A model generated the notes under the pieces. That model worked only from the letters and a program-made list of their open reading frames with translations, had not been told where the DNA came from and searched no databases. Of a stretch of 64,000 nt of DNA, positions 41,027-50,249 are shown piece after piece. The position numbers were made by a program, and so were the translations under genes. Source of the DNA: Christiangramia sabulilitoris (GTDB taxonomy: Bacteria; Bacteroidota; Bacteroidia; Flavobacteriales; Flavobacteriaceae); the NCBI RefSeq assembly GCF_007050985.1, contig NZ_VHSF01000003.1, positions 124,001 to 188,000 of the forward strand, written 5' to 3'. How positions within the stretch are numbered: the first letter of the stretch is position 1; each line of letters begins with the position of its first letter.

Positions 41027-41584
41027 ATGAATAAGTTTTTAATATTTTTTGTCGCAATTGCACTTAGTTGCGGGAACAATGTAAATAAATCGAAAGATCT
41101 GAGCGAGAATAAGAAAGATCTTAAAACAGAAACAGTGCAGAAAGATATGTTGCTTGGTGATTTTTCAAAGGAAGAACTTCAGCAGAAACCTTTTTCAAAC
41201 TGGTTTCAGCCCGCGTACGAGGATTTCTCTCCAAATTCTGAAGCCATGGCAACCATCAGGGAAAACATTGATGACTATGAGATCAAAGTTTTGATGGGAA
41301 CCTGGTGTGGAGACAGCAAAAGAGAGGTTCCAAAATTTTTGAAATTACTGGACGAGGCAAATTATGATTATCAAAAGTTGGAATTAGTTGCGGTAGACCG
41401 CAATAAAACCACCCCCAATAAAGTTGAAGAAGAACTGGAAGTTCACCGGGTTCCCACGATCATCTTTTATAAGGATGGAAAGGAAGTAAACAGGTTTGTG
41501 GAATATCCCCAAGGACAAAGTATTGAGGAAGATATTGCTAAGATCGTTAGTGGCAAAGAGTACAAAAATTCCTACGCAGATTAA
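41027..41584 (+). CDS. Thioredoxin-like lipoprotein with CGDS in place of CxxC
   Basis: A 185-residue protein with a lipoprotein signal (MNKFLIFFVAIALSC, Cys15) and a thioredoxin fold: YEIKVLMGTWCGDSKREVPKFLKLL, then the cis-proline segment EVHRVPTIIFYKDGKEVNRF. The active site reads C-G-D-S, with one cysteine only, so it cannot form the usual CxxC disulfide and may act as a monothiol or scaffold; this CGDS form is common in flavobacterial homologues. Located in the periplasm by its signal. It is six bases behind gpmI. Confidence 0.83.
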   Translation: MNKFLIFFVAIALSCGNNVNKSKDLSENKKDLKTETVQKDMLLGDFSKEELQQKPFSNWFQPAYEDFSPNSEAMATIRENIDDYEIKVLMGTWCGDSKREVPKFLKLLDEANYDYQKLELVAVDRNKTTPNKVEEELEVHRVPTIIFYKDGKEVNRFVEYPQGQSIEEDIAKIVSGKEYKNSYAD

Positions 41585-41636
41585 CTTAATGCCCACCTAA
41601 ACCTTTAAAGTAGAAAATATTAACTAATTTCGCATT

Positions 41637-42041
41637 ATGCCCAATTCTCTTACGTTAGCAGTTGATTTTGACGGGACTATAGTAGAGAACAGATTTCCTG
41701 AAATAGGAAAACCTATACTTTTTGCTTTCGAATCCCTGAGAAAACTACAGGAAGAAGGACACCGGCTCATCCTATGGACCTATCGCCACGGTGAGAAGCT
41801 TGAGGAGGCTGTTGAGTTCTGTGAAAAAAATGGATTAAAATTTTATGCCGTCAATAAGAGTTATCCGGAAGAAGAATTTGATAACACCATTAGCAGAAAA
41901 ATTCTTGCCGATATTTATATTGATGACCGTAACCTCGGAGGAATGAAAGGCTGGGGAGAGATCTTTCAGATGTTAAGCAATGAAAGATTACCGAAAAACG
42001 TAAAGAAAAAGAGAAGATCCGGTTTATTCGGAAGATTGTAA
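41637..42041 (+). CDS. HAD-family hydrolase, BT0820 type
   Basis: A 134-residue minimal HAD phosphatase. Motif I is AVDFDGTIVENRFPEIG (nucleophile in DFDGT), motif II is LILWTYR (Thr), and the C-terminal ADIYIDDRNLGG gives motif IV aspartates. This is the BT0820-like group, without a cap domain, of unknown substrate. It stands 52 bp after the thioredoxin-like gene and eight bases before map, probably in the same transcript as map. Confidence 0.87.
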   Translation: MPNSLTLAVDFDGTIVENRFPEIGKPILFAFESLRKLQEEGHRLILWTYRHGEKLEEAVEFCEKNGLKFYAVNKSYPEEEFDNTISRKILADIYIDDRNLGGMKGWGEIFQMLSNERLPKNVKKKRRSGLFGRL

Positions 42042-42049
42042 GATAGAAT

Positions 42050-42865
42050 ATGATAATACCTAAGACCAGAGAAGAGATAGAATTAATGCGTGAGAGCGCT
42101 TTGGTAGTTTCAAAGACATTAGGAATGCTCGCACCAGAGATCAAACCGGGAGTAACCACGTTACACCTGGATAAACTGGCAGAAGAATTTATAAGAGATC
42201 ATGACGCAATACCAGGCTTCCTGGGTTTATATGATTTCCCTAATTCTTTATGTATGAGTCCTAATGCCCAGGTGGTACACGGAATTCCCAATGATACACC
42301 CCTTCGTGAGGGAGATATTATTTCGATTGATTGTGGCGCCATTAAAAATGGTTTTTATGGTGATCACGCTTATACCTTTGAAGTAGGTGAAGTGGCTCCT
42401 GAAGTAAAAAAGCTTCTTGAAGTAACCAAAGAGTCGCTTTACGTTGGAATCAGAGAATTTAAAGCAGGTAACCGTGTTGGTGATGTAGGTTATGCGATCC
42501 AGAAGTACACTGAAGATCATGGTTATGGCGTAGTAAGAGAGCTTGTAGGTCACGGTCTCGGCCGAACCATGCACGAGGATCCTGAGATGCCAAACTACGG
42601 AAAAAGAGGAAGAGGTAAAAAATTTGTCGAGGGAATGGTGGTTGCTATAGAACCTATGATTAACATGGGAACTAAAAGAATCAAACAGCTGCCCGATGGC
42701 TGGACCATACTAACTGCAGATAATAAGCCTAGTGCGCATTTTGAACACGATGTTGCACTGGTGGACGGCAAACCAGAATTACTATCAACATTTAAATATA
42801 TTTATGAATCCTTAAAAATCAATTCAACAGAAGAAGACGAATTTAGAGCAAAAGTTTATGATTAA
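42050..42865 (+). CDS. map: Type I methionine aminopeptidase
   Basis: A 271-residue enzyme removing N-terminal Met from new proteins. The five metal ligands are D94 (ISIDCGA), D105 (YGDHAYTF), H168 (LVGHGLGRTMHEDP), E201 (AIEPM) and E232 (HFEHDVAL). Length is normal. The gene overlaps the following NUMOD4-type gene by eight bases, so the two are translationally coupled. Unlike the standard context of secY-map-infA in the ribosomal operon, it stands among unrelated genes here. Confidence 0.96.
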   Translation: MIIPKTREEIELMRESALVVSKTLGMLAPEIKPGVTTLHLDKLAEEFIRDHDAIPGFLGLYDFPNSLCMSPNAQVVHGIPNDTPLREGDIISIDCGAIKNGFYGDHAYTFEVGEVAPEVKKLLEVTKESLYVGIREFKAGNRVGDVGYAIQKYTEDHGYGVVRELVGHGLGRTMHEDPEMPNYGKRGRGKKFVEGMVVAIEPMINMGTKRIKQLPDGWTILTADNKPSAHFEHDVALVDGKPELLSTFKYIYESLKINSTEEDEFRAKVYD

Positions 42866-43421
42866 AAGTTACAGACAGGAAATCTGGAAAACCCTACACA
42901 AAGATTCCTGGGAAGACCGCTTTATCTATAAAGTCTCAAATTTCGGAAGAATGATCAGTTATCTGAAAAATCCCGATGGAGACCTAATGAAAGGCGGAAA
43001 AGTAGGTGGATATTTAAACTTCGCGGTAAAATTGAAGAATGGAAAACATAAAACGTATTACATTCATCGCATTATTGCAGAAACGTTTTTAGAGAAAAAA
43101 GAAGGCGATCAATATGTGATCCACAAGAATTTTGTGAAGAACGATAATCGTGTTTCTAACTTGGCATGGGCCACCAAAGACGAATGGGTCCAACATCAAT
43201 ATAACAGTCCTAAGGTGCAGGAAAACAAAAAGAAGAGGAAACTTAGAAAGGTTACCTCCTATTCTAAATTAACCTATGCACAGGCAGTTATCCTGAAGAA
43301 AAAACTTTTAGATCCTGAAAGAAAAACCCGTATCAGAGTGCTGGCAAAGCAGTTTGGTGTTTCCGAGATGCAATTATACCGCATCAAATCGGGTGAGAAC
43401 TGGGGAGATATCGAAGTATAG
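42858..43421 (+). CDS. NUMOD4/HNH-like protein of unknown role
   Basis: A 187-residue basic protein. It opens with a NUMOD4-like unit (EIWKTLHKDSWEDRFIYKVS with the NFGRMISYL piece), then an HNH-like segment (YIHRIIAETFLEKKEGDQYV, IHKNFVKNDNRVSNLAWATK), and closes with a helix-turn-helix-like stretch (IRVLAKQFGVSEMQLYRIKS). This is the architecture of HNH homing nucleases and their relatives, but the gene sits in a housekeeping cluster, overlaps map by eight bases and is not inside an intron, so it may have a domesticated DNA- or RNA-binding job. Catalytic His are present in HKNF; activity is unproven. Confidence 0.75.
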   Translation: MIKSYRQEIWKTLHKDSWEDRFIYKVSNFGRMISYLKNPDGDLMKGGKVGGYLNFAVKLKNGKHKTYYIHRIIAETFLEKKEGDQYVIHKNFVKNDNRVSNLAWATKDEWVQHQYNSPKVQENKKKRKLRKVTSYSKLTYAQAVILKKKLLDPERKTRIRVLAKQFGVSEMQLYRIKSGENWGDIEV

Positions 43422-43424
43422 AGA

Positions 43425-44189
43425 ATGAGTAATCTTTTTAAACTGGCCTTAAATTCAATTCCCAGGCCTGTTCTTATTAGAATTAGTTACCTGGTAAGGC
43501 CGTTTTTAAAGATTTACCTTAAAGGTACGAGATATACAGACCCTATTGACGGGAACAGTTTCAGGAAGTTTTTACCTTATGGTTACGAGAACCAGCGGGA
43601 AAATGTACTTTCCCCCTCTACCCTCTCCCTAGAGAGGCATAGGCTTTTATGGCTTTATTTAAAGGAACAGACCACTTTTTTTACCGGACGGCATAAAGTT
43701 CTGCATTTCGCTCCTGAACAGGCTTTTTATAAGCGATTCAGAAAATTGCCAAATCTGGATTATACCACTACAGATCTTGAATCACCCCTGGCCGATGTGA
43801 AAGCAGATATCTGCGATCTTCCATTTGATAATAATAGTTTCGATTTTATTTTATGCAACCACGTGCTGGAGCATATACCAGATGACCGCAAAGCCATGCA
43901 GGAGCTTTACCGGATCCTGAAACCGGGCGGAACCGCTATTTTACAAATTCCACAGGAAATGGAAAGGGCAGAAACATTTCAGGATGATTCCATCACAGAC
44001 CCAAAAGAAAGAGCGAAGATTTTTGGGCAATATGATCATGTGAGGGTCTATGGCAGAGATTATTTTGATAAGTTAAGAGATATCGGTTTTAAGGTGGAAG
44101 AGGTAGATCTTACCTCCAGCTTGTCACCGGAAGAGATGGACAAATACCGGCTTGCCCAGGGAGAGATCATCCCGGTTTGTACCAAATAG
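43425..44189 (+). CDS. Class I SAM-dependent methyltransferase
   Basis: A 254-residue methyltransferase of the Methyltransf_11 group. The SAM site begins at VLHFAPEQAFYKRFRKL; motif II is YTTTDLESPLADVKADI, followed by FDFILCNHVLEHIPDDRKAM (motif IV) and LYRILKPGGTAILQIPQ (post-motif). The first 90 residues (LVRPFLKIYLKGTRYTDPID) match no domain I can name. The substrate is unknown. It comes three bases after the NUMOD4-like gene in what looks like the map operon, and abuts the stop of apbE tail to tail. Confidence 0.88.
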   Translation: MSNLFKLALNSIPRPVLIRISYLVRPFLKIYLKGTRYTDPIDGNSFRKFLPYGYENQRENVLSPSTLSLERHRLLWLYLKEQTTFFTGRHKVLHFAPEQAFYKRFRKLPNLDYTTTDLESPLADVKADICDLPFDNNSFDFILCNHVLEHIPDDRKAMQELYRILKPGGTAILQIPQEMERAETFQDDSITDPKERAKIFGQYDHVRVYGRDYFDKLRDIGFKVEEVDLTSSLSPEEMDKYRLAQGEIIPVCTK

Positions 44190-45203
44190 TTAATCCAGGA
44201 TATTTTCCTTAAATCCGGGCGTACTGAATATGTCCATATCACCAGCTGGTGTAGAATACAAAATATACACCTCCACGTCATCAAGTTCTTTTAAAAGCTG
44301 TGTACTCCTCTCAATACCTAACGCCATAAATGCCGTAGCATAACCATCGGCAAGCATGCAATTCTCTGCCAATACAGATGCACTTAGTACATTACTCTTT
44401 TCAGCTTTACCGGTCTTTGGATTGATGGTATGTACATATTTTTGACCAGTAATTGAATCTACCCTGTATTTTCTATAGTTACCAGAAGTCGCCATCGCTG
44501 AATTAAGCAATTTTACCCGTGCCTGTAACCTTCGCTCTCCATCCACCTGTTCAGGATCGTCGATACCAACTACCCAATTAGCATTATTCCCCAGGTTCTC
44601 TCCTTTAGCCCTCAGTTCTCCGCCAAGTTCTATAAGATAATTCTCCACATCCTTAGATTCCAGATATTCCGCGATCACATCTATAGCATATCCTTTGGCG
44701 ATCGCATTAAAATCTAGGTAAATTGCCGGATGCTCTTTCTTTATGGTAAGCTTATCTGTTAACGTCACTTTATTAAAACCAACCAGATTTCTTAGAGAAT
44801 CCAGTGAATCAGCGCTAATTGATTTAAGAGGTTTCGCGGGACCAAATCCATAAGCATTGACCAAGACCCCAACAGTTGGATCAAAAAAGCCATCACTCTC
44901 CTTAAAAATCTTATTGGAAGCGTTGAATACCTTCTCGAAATTCTTATCCACTGTTACCGTGGTATCCCCGCGGTTTATTCGTGAAATATCAGATTTGACA
45001 AGATAGGTGCTCATAGAAGAATTGATCTCCTCAATTATGCTATCCAGGGACTTTTCAAAATCAAGGTCCCTGTCTGAAAAATACCTGATATTATAGGTTG
45101 TACCCAAAGCTTCACCGTTATAACGATGGCTTTCGGTCGTTTTCTCAGATTTACAGGAGATAAGGAATAAAAAAGAAATAAGGAAAAGAGAAATTTTCTT
45201 CAT
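44190..45203 (-). CDS. apbE: FAD:protein FMN transferase
   Basis: A 337-residue lipoprotein (MKKISLFLISFLFLISC, Cys17) that transfers FMN from FAD to a threonine of membrane-flavoprotein substrates. Visible pieces are GEALGTTYNIRYF, DLNAIAKGYAID-like (YLDFNAIAKGYAIDVIAEYL), LIELGGELRAKG and YVHTINPKTGKAEKSNVLSA with the metal-binding acidic residues of ApbE. It follows the NQR genes on the same strand, separated only by a 118-residue gene, so its substrates here are almost surely NqrB and NqrC. An intrinsic terminator between nqrF and the next gene suggests only part of the transcription reads into apbE. Confidence 0.93.
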   Translation of the reverse strand: MKKISLFLISFLFLISCKSEKTTESHRYNGEALGTTYNIRYFSDRDLDFEKSLDSIIEEINSSMSTYLVKSDISRINRGDTTVTVDKNFEKVFNASNKIFKESDGFFDPTVGVLVNAYGFGPAKPLKSISADSLDSLRNLVGFNKVTLTDKLTIKKEHPAIYLDFNAIAKGYAIDVIAEYLESKDVENYLIELGGELRAKGENLGNNANWVVGIDDPEQVDGERRLQARVKLLNSAMATSGNYRKYRVDSITGQKYVHTINPKTGKAEKSNVLSASVLAENCMLADGYATAFMALGIERSTQLLKELDDVEVYILYSTPAGDMDIFSTPGFKENILD

Positions 45204-45205
45204 AA

Positions 45206-45562
45206 TTAAAATTCTTTCCAGCCCGAATAGTTTACAATATAATCCTCATCGCTGGTTATTGGTTTCTCATAATCGGTGGAATTTGCCAATCCTACACCGG
45301 CGTAAAAAGTACGGGCATTGAATTTTTCAGCATGTTCCTTAATGTCTTTCATAAAGGCAGGATCAAAGGCGGCGGGATCATCTGGATACTCAATGGCCCT
45401 GACAATGACGAAATGAAGTTTAGATTCTTTTAAAGCAACGAATTGAGGGTTTCTTTTCAGCTTACTATTTACGCCAAGAAATTCATATCCATTATCTTCA
45501 AGATCTTTTCCCACGATATTCATCGCGAGGTTATGCAGTTCCTGTTCGGTTAATTTAGGCAT
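45206..45562 (-). CDS. Uncharacterised 118-aa protein between nqrF and apbE
   Basis: A 118-residue, acidic, soluble protein without cysteines, starting MPKLTEQELHNLAMNIVGKD. Seen are NGYEFLGVNSKLKRNPQFVA, LKESKLHFVIVRAIEYPDDP, FDPAFMKDIKEHAEKFNART and YIVNYSGWKEF. I recall homologues in flavobacterial NQR loci, sometimes labelled NqrF because of position, but it has no Fe-S, FAD or NADH motif and is not a NQR subunit by sequence. The strand-helix layout with E/K-rich strands recalls the restriction-endonuclease-like fold, which is only a guess. It begins 44 bp after the nqrF stop, past a terminator, and its stop is two bases before apbE starts; it is probably co-transcribed with apbE. Confidence 0.7.
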   Translation of the reverse strand: MPKLTEQELHNLAMNIVGKDLEDNGYEFLGVNSKLKRNPQFVALKESKLHFVIVRAIEYPDDPAAFDPAFMKDIKEHAEKFNARTFYAGVGLANSTDYEKPITSDEDYIVNYSGWKEF

Positions 45563-45573
45563 AGCTTAAATAT

Positions 45574-45600
45574 AAAAAAATCCCGCCGAAGCGGGATTGT
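45574..45600 (-). terminator. Intrinsic terminator after nqrF
   Basis: Stem AATCCCGC-CGAA-GCGGGATT with a T-run of seven on the minus strand. It lies between the nqrF stop (45606) and the small gene plus apbE. Confidence 0.85.
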
Positions 45601-45605
45601 ATTTA

Positions 45606-46892
45606 TTATCCTCCAAAGTCATCAAATCTGATATTCTCTGGTGGAATTCCGAAGTCCTCTCCCATTTTTTGAACGGCTTTGTTCATTAATGGCGGTCCAC
45701 AGAAGTATAATTCTATTTCTTCCGGCTCTTCGTGATGAGATAAATAATTATCTATTACCACCTGGTGTATGAATCCTACAAAACCATCACCTTCATCATC
45801 AAGACTGGATTTAACTTTCCAGTTATCTTCTTCCATAGGCTCAGAAAGGGCCAGGTAGAATTTGAAATTAGGGAAATCTCTTTCCAGTGCTCTAAAGTGT
45901 TCAGTATAGAAAAGTTCACGTTTAGATCTACCACCATACCAGTAGGTTACTTTTCTACCGGTCTTCAATGTTCTGAACAGGTGATACAGGTGAGATCTCA
46001 TTGGCGCCATTCCGGCTCCACCACCAACGTAAAGCATTTCAGCATCACTTTCGTTGATAAAGAATTCACCATAAGGTCCTGAAATCACTACTTTATCTCC
46101 TTTTTTCAGACTAAAGATATAAGATGAGGCAACCCCTGGGTTGACATCCATCCATCCGTCCTTTGCTCTGTCCCATGGTGGCGTCGCAATACGAACGTTA
46201 AGCATGATCTCACGCCCTTCTGCCGGATAAGAAGCCATAGAATAAGCTCTTTCCACAGTCTCCGGGTTTTTCATCACTAAAGGCCATAAGTTAAACTTAT
46301 CCCACTCAGCTTTAAATTTGTCTGGAGTTTCATGCTCTTCAGGGTGAGCGGTGATATCCATATCTTCAAACTTAACTTCCGTTTTAGGAATTTCAATTTG
46401 AATATAACCACCGGCTTTGTAATCCATTGGCTCTGGAATCTCTACCACGAACTCTTTAATAAATGAGGCCACGTTATAGTTTCTAACCACGGTCGCATCC
46501 CATTTCTTAATTCCGAAGACTTCCTCAGGAATGGTAATTTTCATATCCTGCTTCACCTTCACCTGGCAACCAAGTCTCCATCCATCTGCGATCTCTTTAC
46601 GGGTAAAGTGAGGTTCTTCGGTAGGAAGGATAGCTCCACCACCTTCTTCCACTATACATTTACACTGGATACAGGTTCCACCTCCACCACAGGCCGAAGG
46701 AAGGAAAAGTTTATTATCACCAAGGGTAGAAAGTAAGGTCCCTCCGGAACCTACCTCGATATCTTTTTCATTATTAACATTGATAGTTACGGGACCTGAA
46801 GGGGTCAGTTTTGCCTTGGCACCCAATAAAATAGAAACCAGCAACAAAATCAGAACTAAAAATACTACTATACTTGCTATAATTACTGTCAT
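45606..46892 (-). CDS. nqrF: Na+-NQR subunit F (NADH dehydrogenase, FAD and [2Fe-2S])
   Basis: A 428-residue electron-input subunit. The N-terminal membrane anchor ([20 protein letters not shown]) is followed by a [2Fe-2S] ferredoxin domain with ligands C68, C74, C77 and C109 ([16 protein letters not shown]), then an FAD domain ([12 protein letters not shown]) and an NADH domain ([31 protein letters not shown]). It oxidises NADH and passes electrons to the 2Fe-2S centre. Length is normal. The gene is last of nqrABCDEF; a terminator follows. Confidence 0.97.
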   Translation of the reverse strand: MTVIIASIVVFLVLILLLVSILLGAKAKLTPSGPVTINVNNEKDIEVGSGGTLLSTLGDNKLFLPSACGGGGTCIQCKCIVEEGGGAILPTEEPHFTRKEIADGWRLGCQVKVKQDMKITIPEEVFGIKKWDATVVRNYNVASFIKEFVVEIPEPMDYKAGGYIQIEIPKTEVKFEDMDITAHPEEHETPDKFKAEWDKFNLWPLVMKNPETVERAYSMASYPAEGREIMLNVRIATPPWDRAKDGWMDVNPGVASSYIFSLKKGDKVVISGPYGEFFINESDAEMLYVGGGAGMAPMRSHLYHLFRTLKTGRKVTYWYGGRSKRELFYTEHFRALERDFPNFKFYLALSEPMEEDNWKVKSSLDDEGDGFVGFIHQVVIDNYLSHHEEPEEIELYFCGPPLMNKAVQKMGEDFGIPPENIRFDDFGG

Positions 46893-46907
46893 AATCTTTC
46901 TTTACGA

Positions 46908-47522
46908 TTATAGTTTAATTCCCATAAAACTCATAAATCCAAGTGCCATTAAGCCGGTAATGATAAAGGTGATACCAAGGCCTTTTAATGGTGCAGGAAC
47001 ATTCGAGTATGCAATTTTTTCTCTGATGGCGGCAATAGCCAGAATAGCAAGAAACCATCCAATCCCACTACCTAAACCGTAGGTAACAGCTTCAGAAATC
47101 CCACTAAAGTCTTTTTGTTGCATAAAAAGCGACCCACCAAGGATAGCACAGTTTACTGCAATAAGTGGAAGGAAAATCCCCAGAGCACCATAAAGTGCAG
47201 GAGCAAATTTTTCCACGATCATTTCCACCAGCTGTACCATAGATGCGATTACCGCAATGAACATGATAAAACTCAGGAAACTAAGATCTACCTCAGCATA
47301 TTCTGCACCCAACCAAGTTAAAGCACCAGGTTTAAGCAGGTAATTGTCCAACAAAAAGTTAATTGGTACTGTAACCAGTAATACAAAGATTACGGCAGCA
47401 CCTAAACCAACAGCTGTTTTTACAGTTTTTGATACCGCCAGGTAGGAACACATTCCCAGGAAATAGGCGAATATCATATTTTCAATGAAAATACTTCTTA
47501 CAAATAGATTAACTAAGTCCAT
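46908..47522 (-). CDS. nqrE: Na+-NQR subunit E
   Basis: A 204-residue membrane subunit with six helices starting [20 protein letters not shown]. It contains [20 protein letters not shown] and [12 protein letters not shown], carrying the two cysteines that with NqrD bind the intramembrane iron centre. It is a paralogue of NqrD in inverted topology, forming the Na+ path core. It starts 15 bp upstream of nqrF in the operon. Confidence 0.97.
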   Translation of the reverse strand: MDLVNLFVRSIFIENMIFAYFLGMCSYLAVSKTVKTAVGLGAAVIFVLLVTVPINFLLDNYLLKPGALTWLGAEYAEVDLSFLSFIMFIAVIASMVQLVEMIVEKFAPALYGALGIFLPLIAVNCAILGGSLFMQQKDFSGISEAVTYGLGSGIGWFLAILAIAAIREKIAYSNVPAPLKGLGITFIITGLMALGFMSFMGIKL

Positions 47523-47549
47523 TTCTTATACTTTTTTGCTGTTCAGCTA

Positions 47550-48296
47550 TTAGTTTTCTTCGATTAGTTTACGGTTTCTGGCACGTTGTACCCAGATAAT
47601 AAGCCCTACTACAATAAGAGCCATCGGGGATAATAACATTAAACCGTTGTTCTCATAGCCCAGGGCGTAAAGACCGGTAGATTCAGAAAGTGTAGCGGCC
47701 TGATGACCTAATACTTCAAATCCAAATAATTTACCTGATCCAAGCAGCTCTCTGAAAAAGGCTACGATGATAAGGATCAATCCATATCCCGCAGCATTTC
47801 CTATACCATCAAGAAATGATTTATAAACACCATTACCTAAGGCAAAAGCTTCCAGACGTCCCATTACAATACAGTTGGTTATAATAAGACCAACAAATAC
47901 AGAAAGCTGTTTACTTACATCAAATGCATAAGCTTTCAAAACCTCACTTACCAGGATCACCAGTGATGCTACCACCACTAACTGCACGATAATACGAATA
48001 CGGCTTGGAATTAGATTACGTAACATAGAAATGATCATGTTACTAAAAGCCATTACCACCATTACCGCGATCGCCATAACTATGGCCGGCTCCAGCTGAA
48101 CTGTAATCGCCAAAGCTGAACAAATTCCCAGTACCTGTACCGTGATCGGGTTATTATCATCTAAAGGATCTGATAATAATTTTCTGTTTCCCTTCGAAAG
48201 AAAATGCTCTTTTTCTTCAGAATCTGATAGAAAAAGGATCATTTCCTGCTTTTTCTCTTCCTCTTTAGCAGAGTTGAATTTTGTCTCTTTAGCCAT
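47550..48296 (-). CDS. nqrD: Na+-NQR subunit D with N-terminal extension
   Basis: A 248-residue subunit. The family core begins at [20 protein letters not shown] with the cysteine in [12 protein letters not shown], and [20 protein letters not shown] carries the second. The first about 38 residues ([20 protein letters not shown] and following) are a charged extension not found in Vibrio NqrD (210 residues). A second Met at residue 19 could be the true start, but its neighbour [14 protein letters not shown] still differs. Six membrane helices follow. Operon spacing to nqrE is 27 bp. Confidence 0.95.
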   Translation of the reverse strand: MAKETKFNSAKEEEKKQEMILFLSDSEEKEHFLSKGNRKLLSDPLDDNNPITVQVLGICSALAITVQLEPAIVMAIAVMVVMAFSNMIISMLRNLIPSRIRIIVQLVVVASLVILVSEVLKAYAFDVSKQLSVFVGLIITNCIVMGRLEAFALGNGVYKSFLDGIGNAAGYGLILIIVAFFRELLGSGKLFGFEVLGHQAATLSESTGLYALGYENNGLMLLSPMALIVVGLIIWVQRARNRKLIEEN

Positions 48297-48298
48297 AA

Positions 48299-49042
48299 TT
48301 ATTTTATTGCTACTTTAATATCGGTTTGTGTCCTGAAGTAAGGCAAATAACGTTTCAACCTTTCAGAGATCATATCAGAAACTCCATCTCCGGTAATGGT
48401 CGCACCAGAAATAGCATCAACCTTATTATCCTCTTTATTCGAAGGATCAATATCACCTTTAACCACAGATACACCTACAAGGTTACCACTTGAATCGAAT
48501 ATTCTTTCGTTCTCAAATTTCTTTTTGAACCATTCTTTAGTGATCTCTGCTCCAAGTCCAGGAGTTTCACCAAGGTGATCAAAGGTTGCCCCCTTGATAG
48601 TATTTACATCATCTTTAAGAGAGATATACCCGAAAATCGCATTCCAAAGTCCATTACCTCTTAACGGCACGATATAATATCTGGAGCCCTCAACTTCGGC
48701 AATATATAATGGAAACACCTGCTCCTCTACCGGCTTCTTCAGCTCTTTGGCTAAATCAACTTTAAAGGCATCTATAGATTCATCTGCAGTCCCATCTTCT
48801 CTCAGAGCGATCTCTTCAACGATATACTGGTCGTATAATTCTTTCGCTCCGTCTCGGTCGGTTTCTATCCCAACGGTAGCAAGAATATTCTGCATTTTTT
48901 CTTTACGCACATTTTCCTGCTGAGTAGGCTGAAGGGAAGTTGCAGCAAACGCAAGTACTGCGGCTACCACGACCACCATGATCACGGCAAACATAAAAGT
49001 ATAGCCGTTACTGTTTGTTTTATTTACTGATTTCTCTTCCAT
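48299..49042 (-). CDS. nqrC: Na+-NQR subunit C (covalent FMN)
   Basis: A 247-residue subunit with an N-terminal membrane anchor ([20 protein letters not shown]) and a large periplasmic domain. The flavinylation motif is [12 protein letters not shown], with the FMN-acceptor at T215. [20 protein letters not shown] is the FMN-binding domain signature. ApbE, coded nearby, attaches the FMN. Operon spacing to nqrD is two bases. Confidence 0.97.
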   Translation of the reverse strand: MEEKSVNKTNSNGYTFMFAVIMVVVVAAVLAFAATSLQPTQQENVRKEKMQNILATVGIETDRDGAKELYDQYIVEEIALREDGTADESIDAFKVDLAKELKKPVEEQVFPLYIAEVEGSRYYIVPLRGNGLWNAIFGYISLKDDVNTIKGATFDHLGETPGLGAEITKEWFKKKFENERIFDSSGNLVGVSVVKGDIDPSNKEDNKVDAISGATITGDGVSDMISERLKRYLPYFRTQTDIKVAIK

Positions 49043-49044
49043 AA

Positions 49045-50235
49045 CTAAACTGCTGTTTCTACTTGAGGGTTAGCATTTTTAAGTCTTTTCTTTCTTCTGT
49101 TGATGTTAGACTGAATCACATAGTGATCTATAGTTGGCGCAAAAACATTCATCAACAAAATTCCAAGCATTACTCCTTCAGGATATGCGGGGTTAAAGAT
49201 CCTGATCATTACTGAAAGAAATCCAATCAGGAAACCGTAGATCCATTTACCCTTGTAGGTTTGGGCAGCAGAAACGGGGTCTGTAGCCATAAATACGATA
49301 CCAAAGGCAAGTCCACCAACAATAAGGTGAAGATACCAGGGAAAGTTAGTAAGTTCATTTCCTTCTACACCTAATGCAGGCAATGAGTTGAAAATGAATC
49401 CCATTACAGCAGCACCAATAAAGGCACTTAATATAATTCTCCAGCTTCCAACCTTAGTAAGTATCAATATCAGCGCACCTGCCAGAATACAGATTGCAGA
49501 TGTTTCTGCAATAGATCCCGGGATCATTCCAGAGAACATATCCATAGCAGAGTATCCTACATCGTTTCCTGCCGCAAGTTTACCAAGGATAGTTTCACCA
49601 GAAACCGCATCTACTTCACCGGCGTTACTTACCCATACGGTGTTACCAGACATGTAAGTTGGATATGCGAAGAAAGCAAAAGCTCTGGCTGTAAGTGCAG
49701 GGTTAAGAATGTTCATTCCCGTACCTCCAAAGGCCTCTTTACCAATTAATACTGCAAAAACAACAGATAAAGCCACCATCCATAGTGGAATATCTATTGG
49801 CATGATCATAGGGATTAATAAACCTGTAACCAGGTATCCTTCATTTACTTCGTGACCTCTAAAGATCGCGAAGGCGAATTCTATTCCCAGACCCACACCA
49901 TAAGAAACAGCGATCATCGGTAATATTTTCCAGGCTCCGTGCAGGAAAGCATCCATAAAAGGAACACCATCTGCATATTCTGGTAATTGATGTAAATATT
50001 GATATCCGCCATTCCACATCCCGAAGATAAGTGCCGGTACAAGAGCAAGAACCACAGTGATCATGGTTCTTTTTAAGTCTACCGCATCACGTATGTGAGC
50101 TCCTTTTTGAGTTGTATGATTAGGAGTAAAAAGGAAAGTATCCAAAGCGTTGATCGCCGGGGCATACTTTTCCAGTTTCTGACCCTTGCTAAAAGGCTCC
50201 TTTATTTTATCTAATCTTTGTCTAATCCATTCCAT
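49045..50235 (-). CDS. nqrB: Na+-NQR subunit B (covalent FMN, quinone site)
   Basis: A 396-residue membrane subunit with ten helices. It starts MEWIRQRLDKIKEPFSKGQK; features include FTPNHTTQKGAHIRDAVDLK and GKEAFGGTGMNILNPALTAR, ending in NPAYPEGVMLGILLMN. The covalent FMN motif reads VDAVSGETILG with T215 as acceptor. The residue before the threonine is Glu instead of the usual Ala of SGAT. ApbE motifs tolerate variation, so it is likely functional but worth noting. Operon gap to nqrC is two bases. Confidence 0.96.
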   Translation of the reverse strand: MEWIRQRLDKIKEPFSKGQKLEKYAPAINALDTFLFTPNHTTQKGAHIRDAVDLKRTMITVVLALVPALIFGMWNGGYQYLHQLPEYADGVPFMDAFLHGAWKILPMIAVSYGVGLGIEFAFAIFRGHEVNEGYLVTGLLIPMIMPIDIPLWMVALSVVFAVLIGKEAFGGTGMNILNPALTARAFAFFAYPTYMSGNTVWVSNAGEVDAVSGETILGKLAAGNDVGYSAMDMFSGMIPGSIAETSAICILAGALILILTKVGSWRIILSAFIGAAVMGFIFNSLPALGVEGNELTNFPWYLHLIVGGLAFGIVFMATDPVSAAQTYKGKWIYGFLIGFLSVMIRIFNPAYPEGVMLGILLMNVFAPTIDHYVIQSNINRRKKRLKNANPQVETAV

Positions 50236-50249
50236 AGTTCTTCAGCTTT

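Noticed and set aside
42858-43421. Homing endonuclease in an intron or intein
   Set aside because: The gene is free-standing and neither map nor the methyltransferase gene is interrupted.
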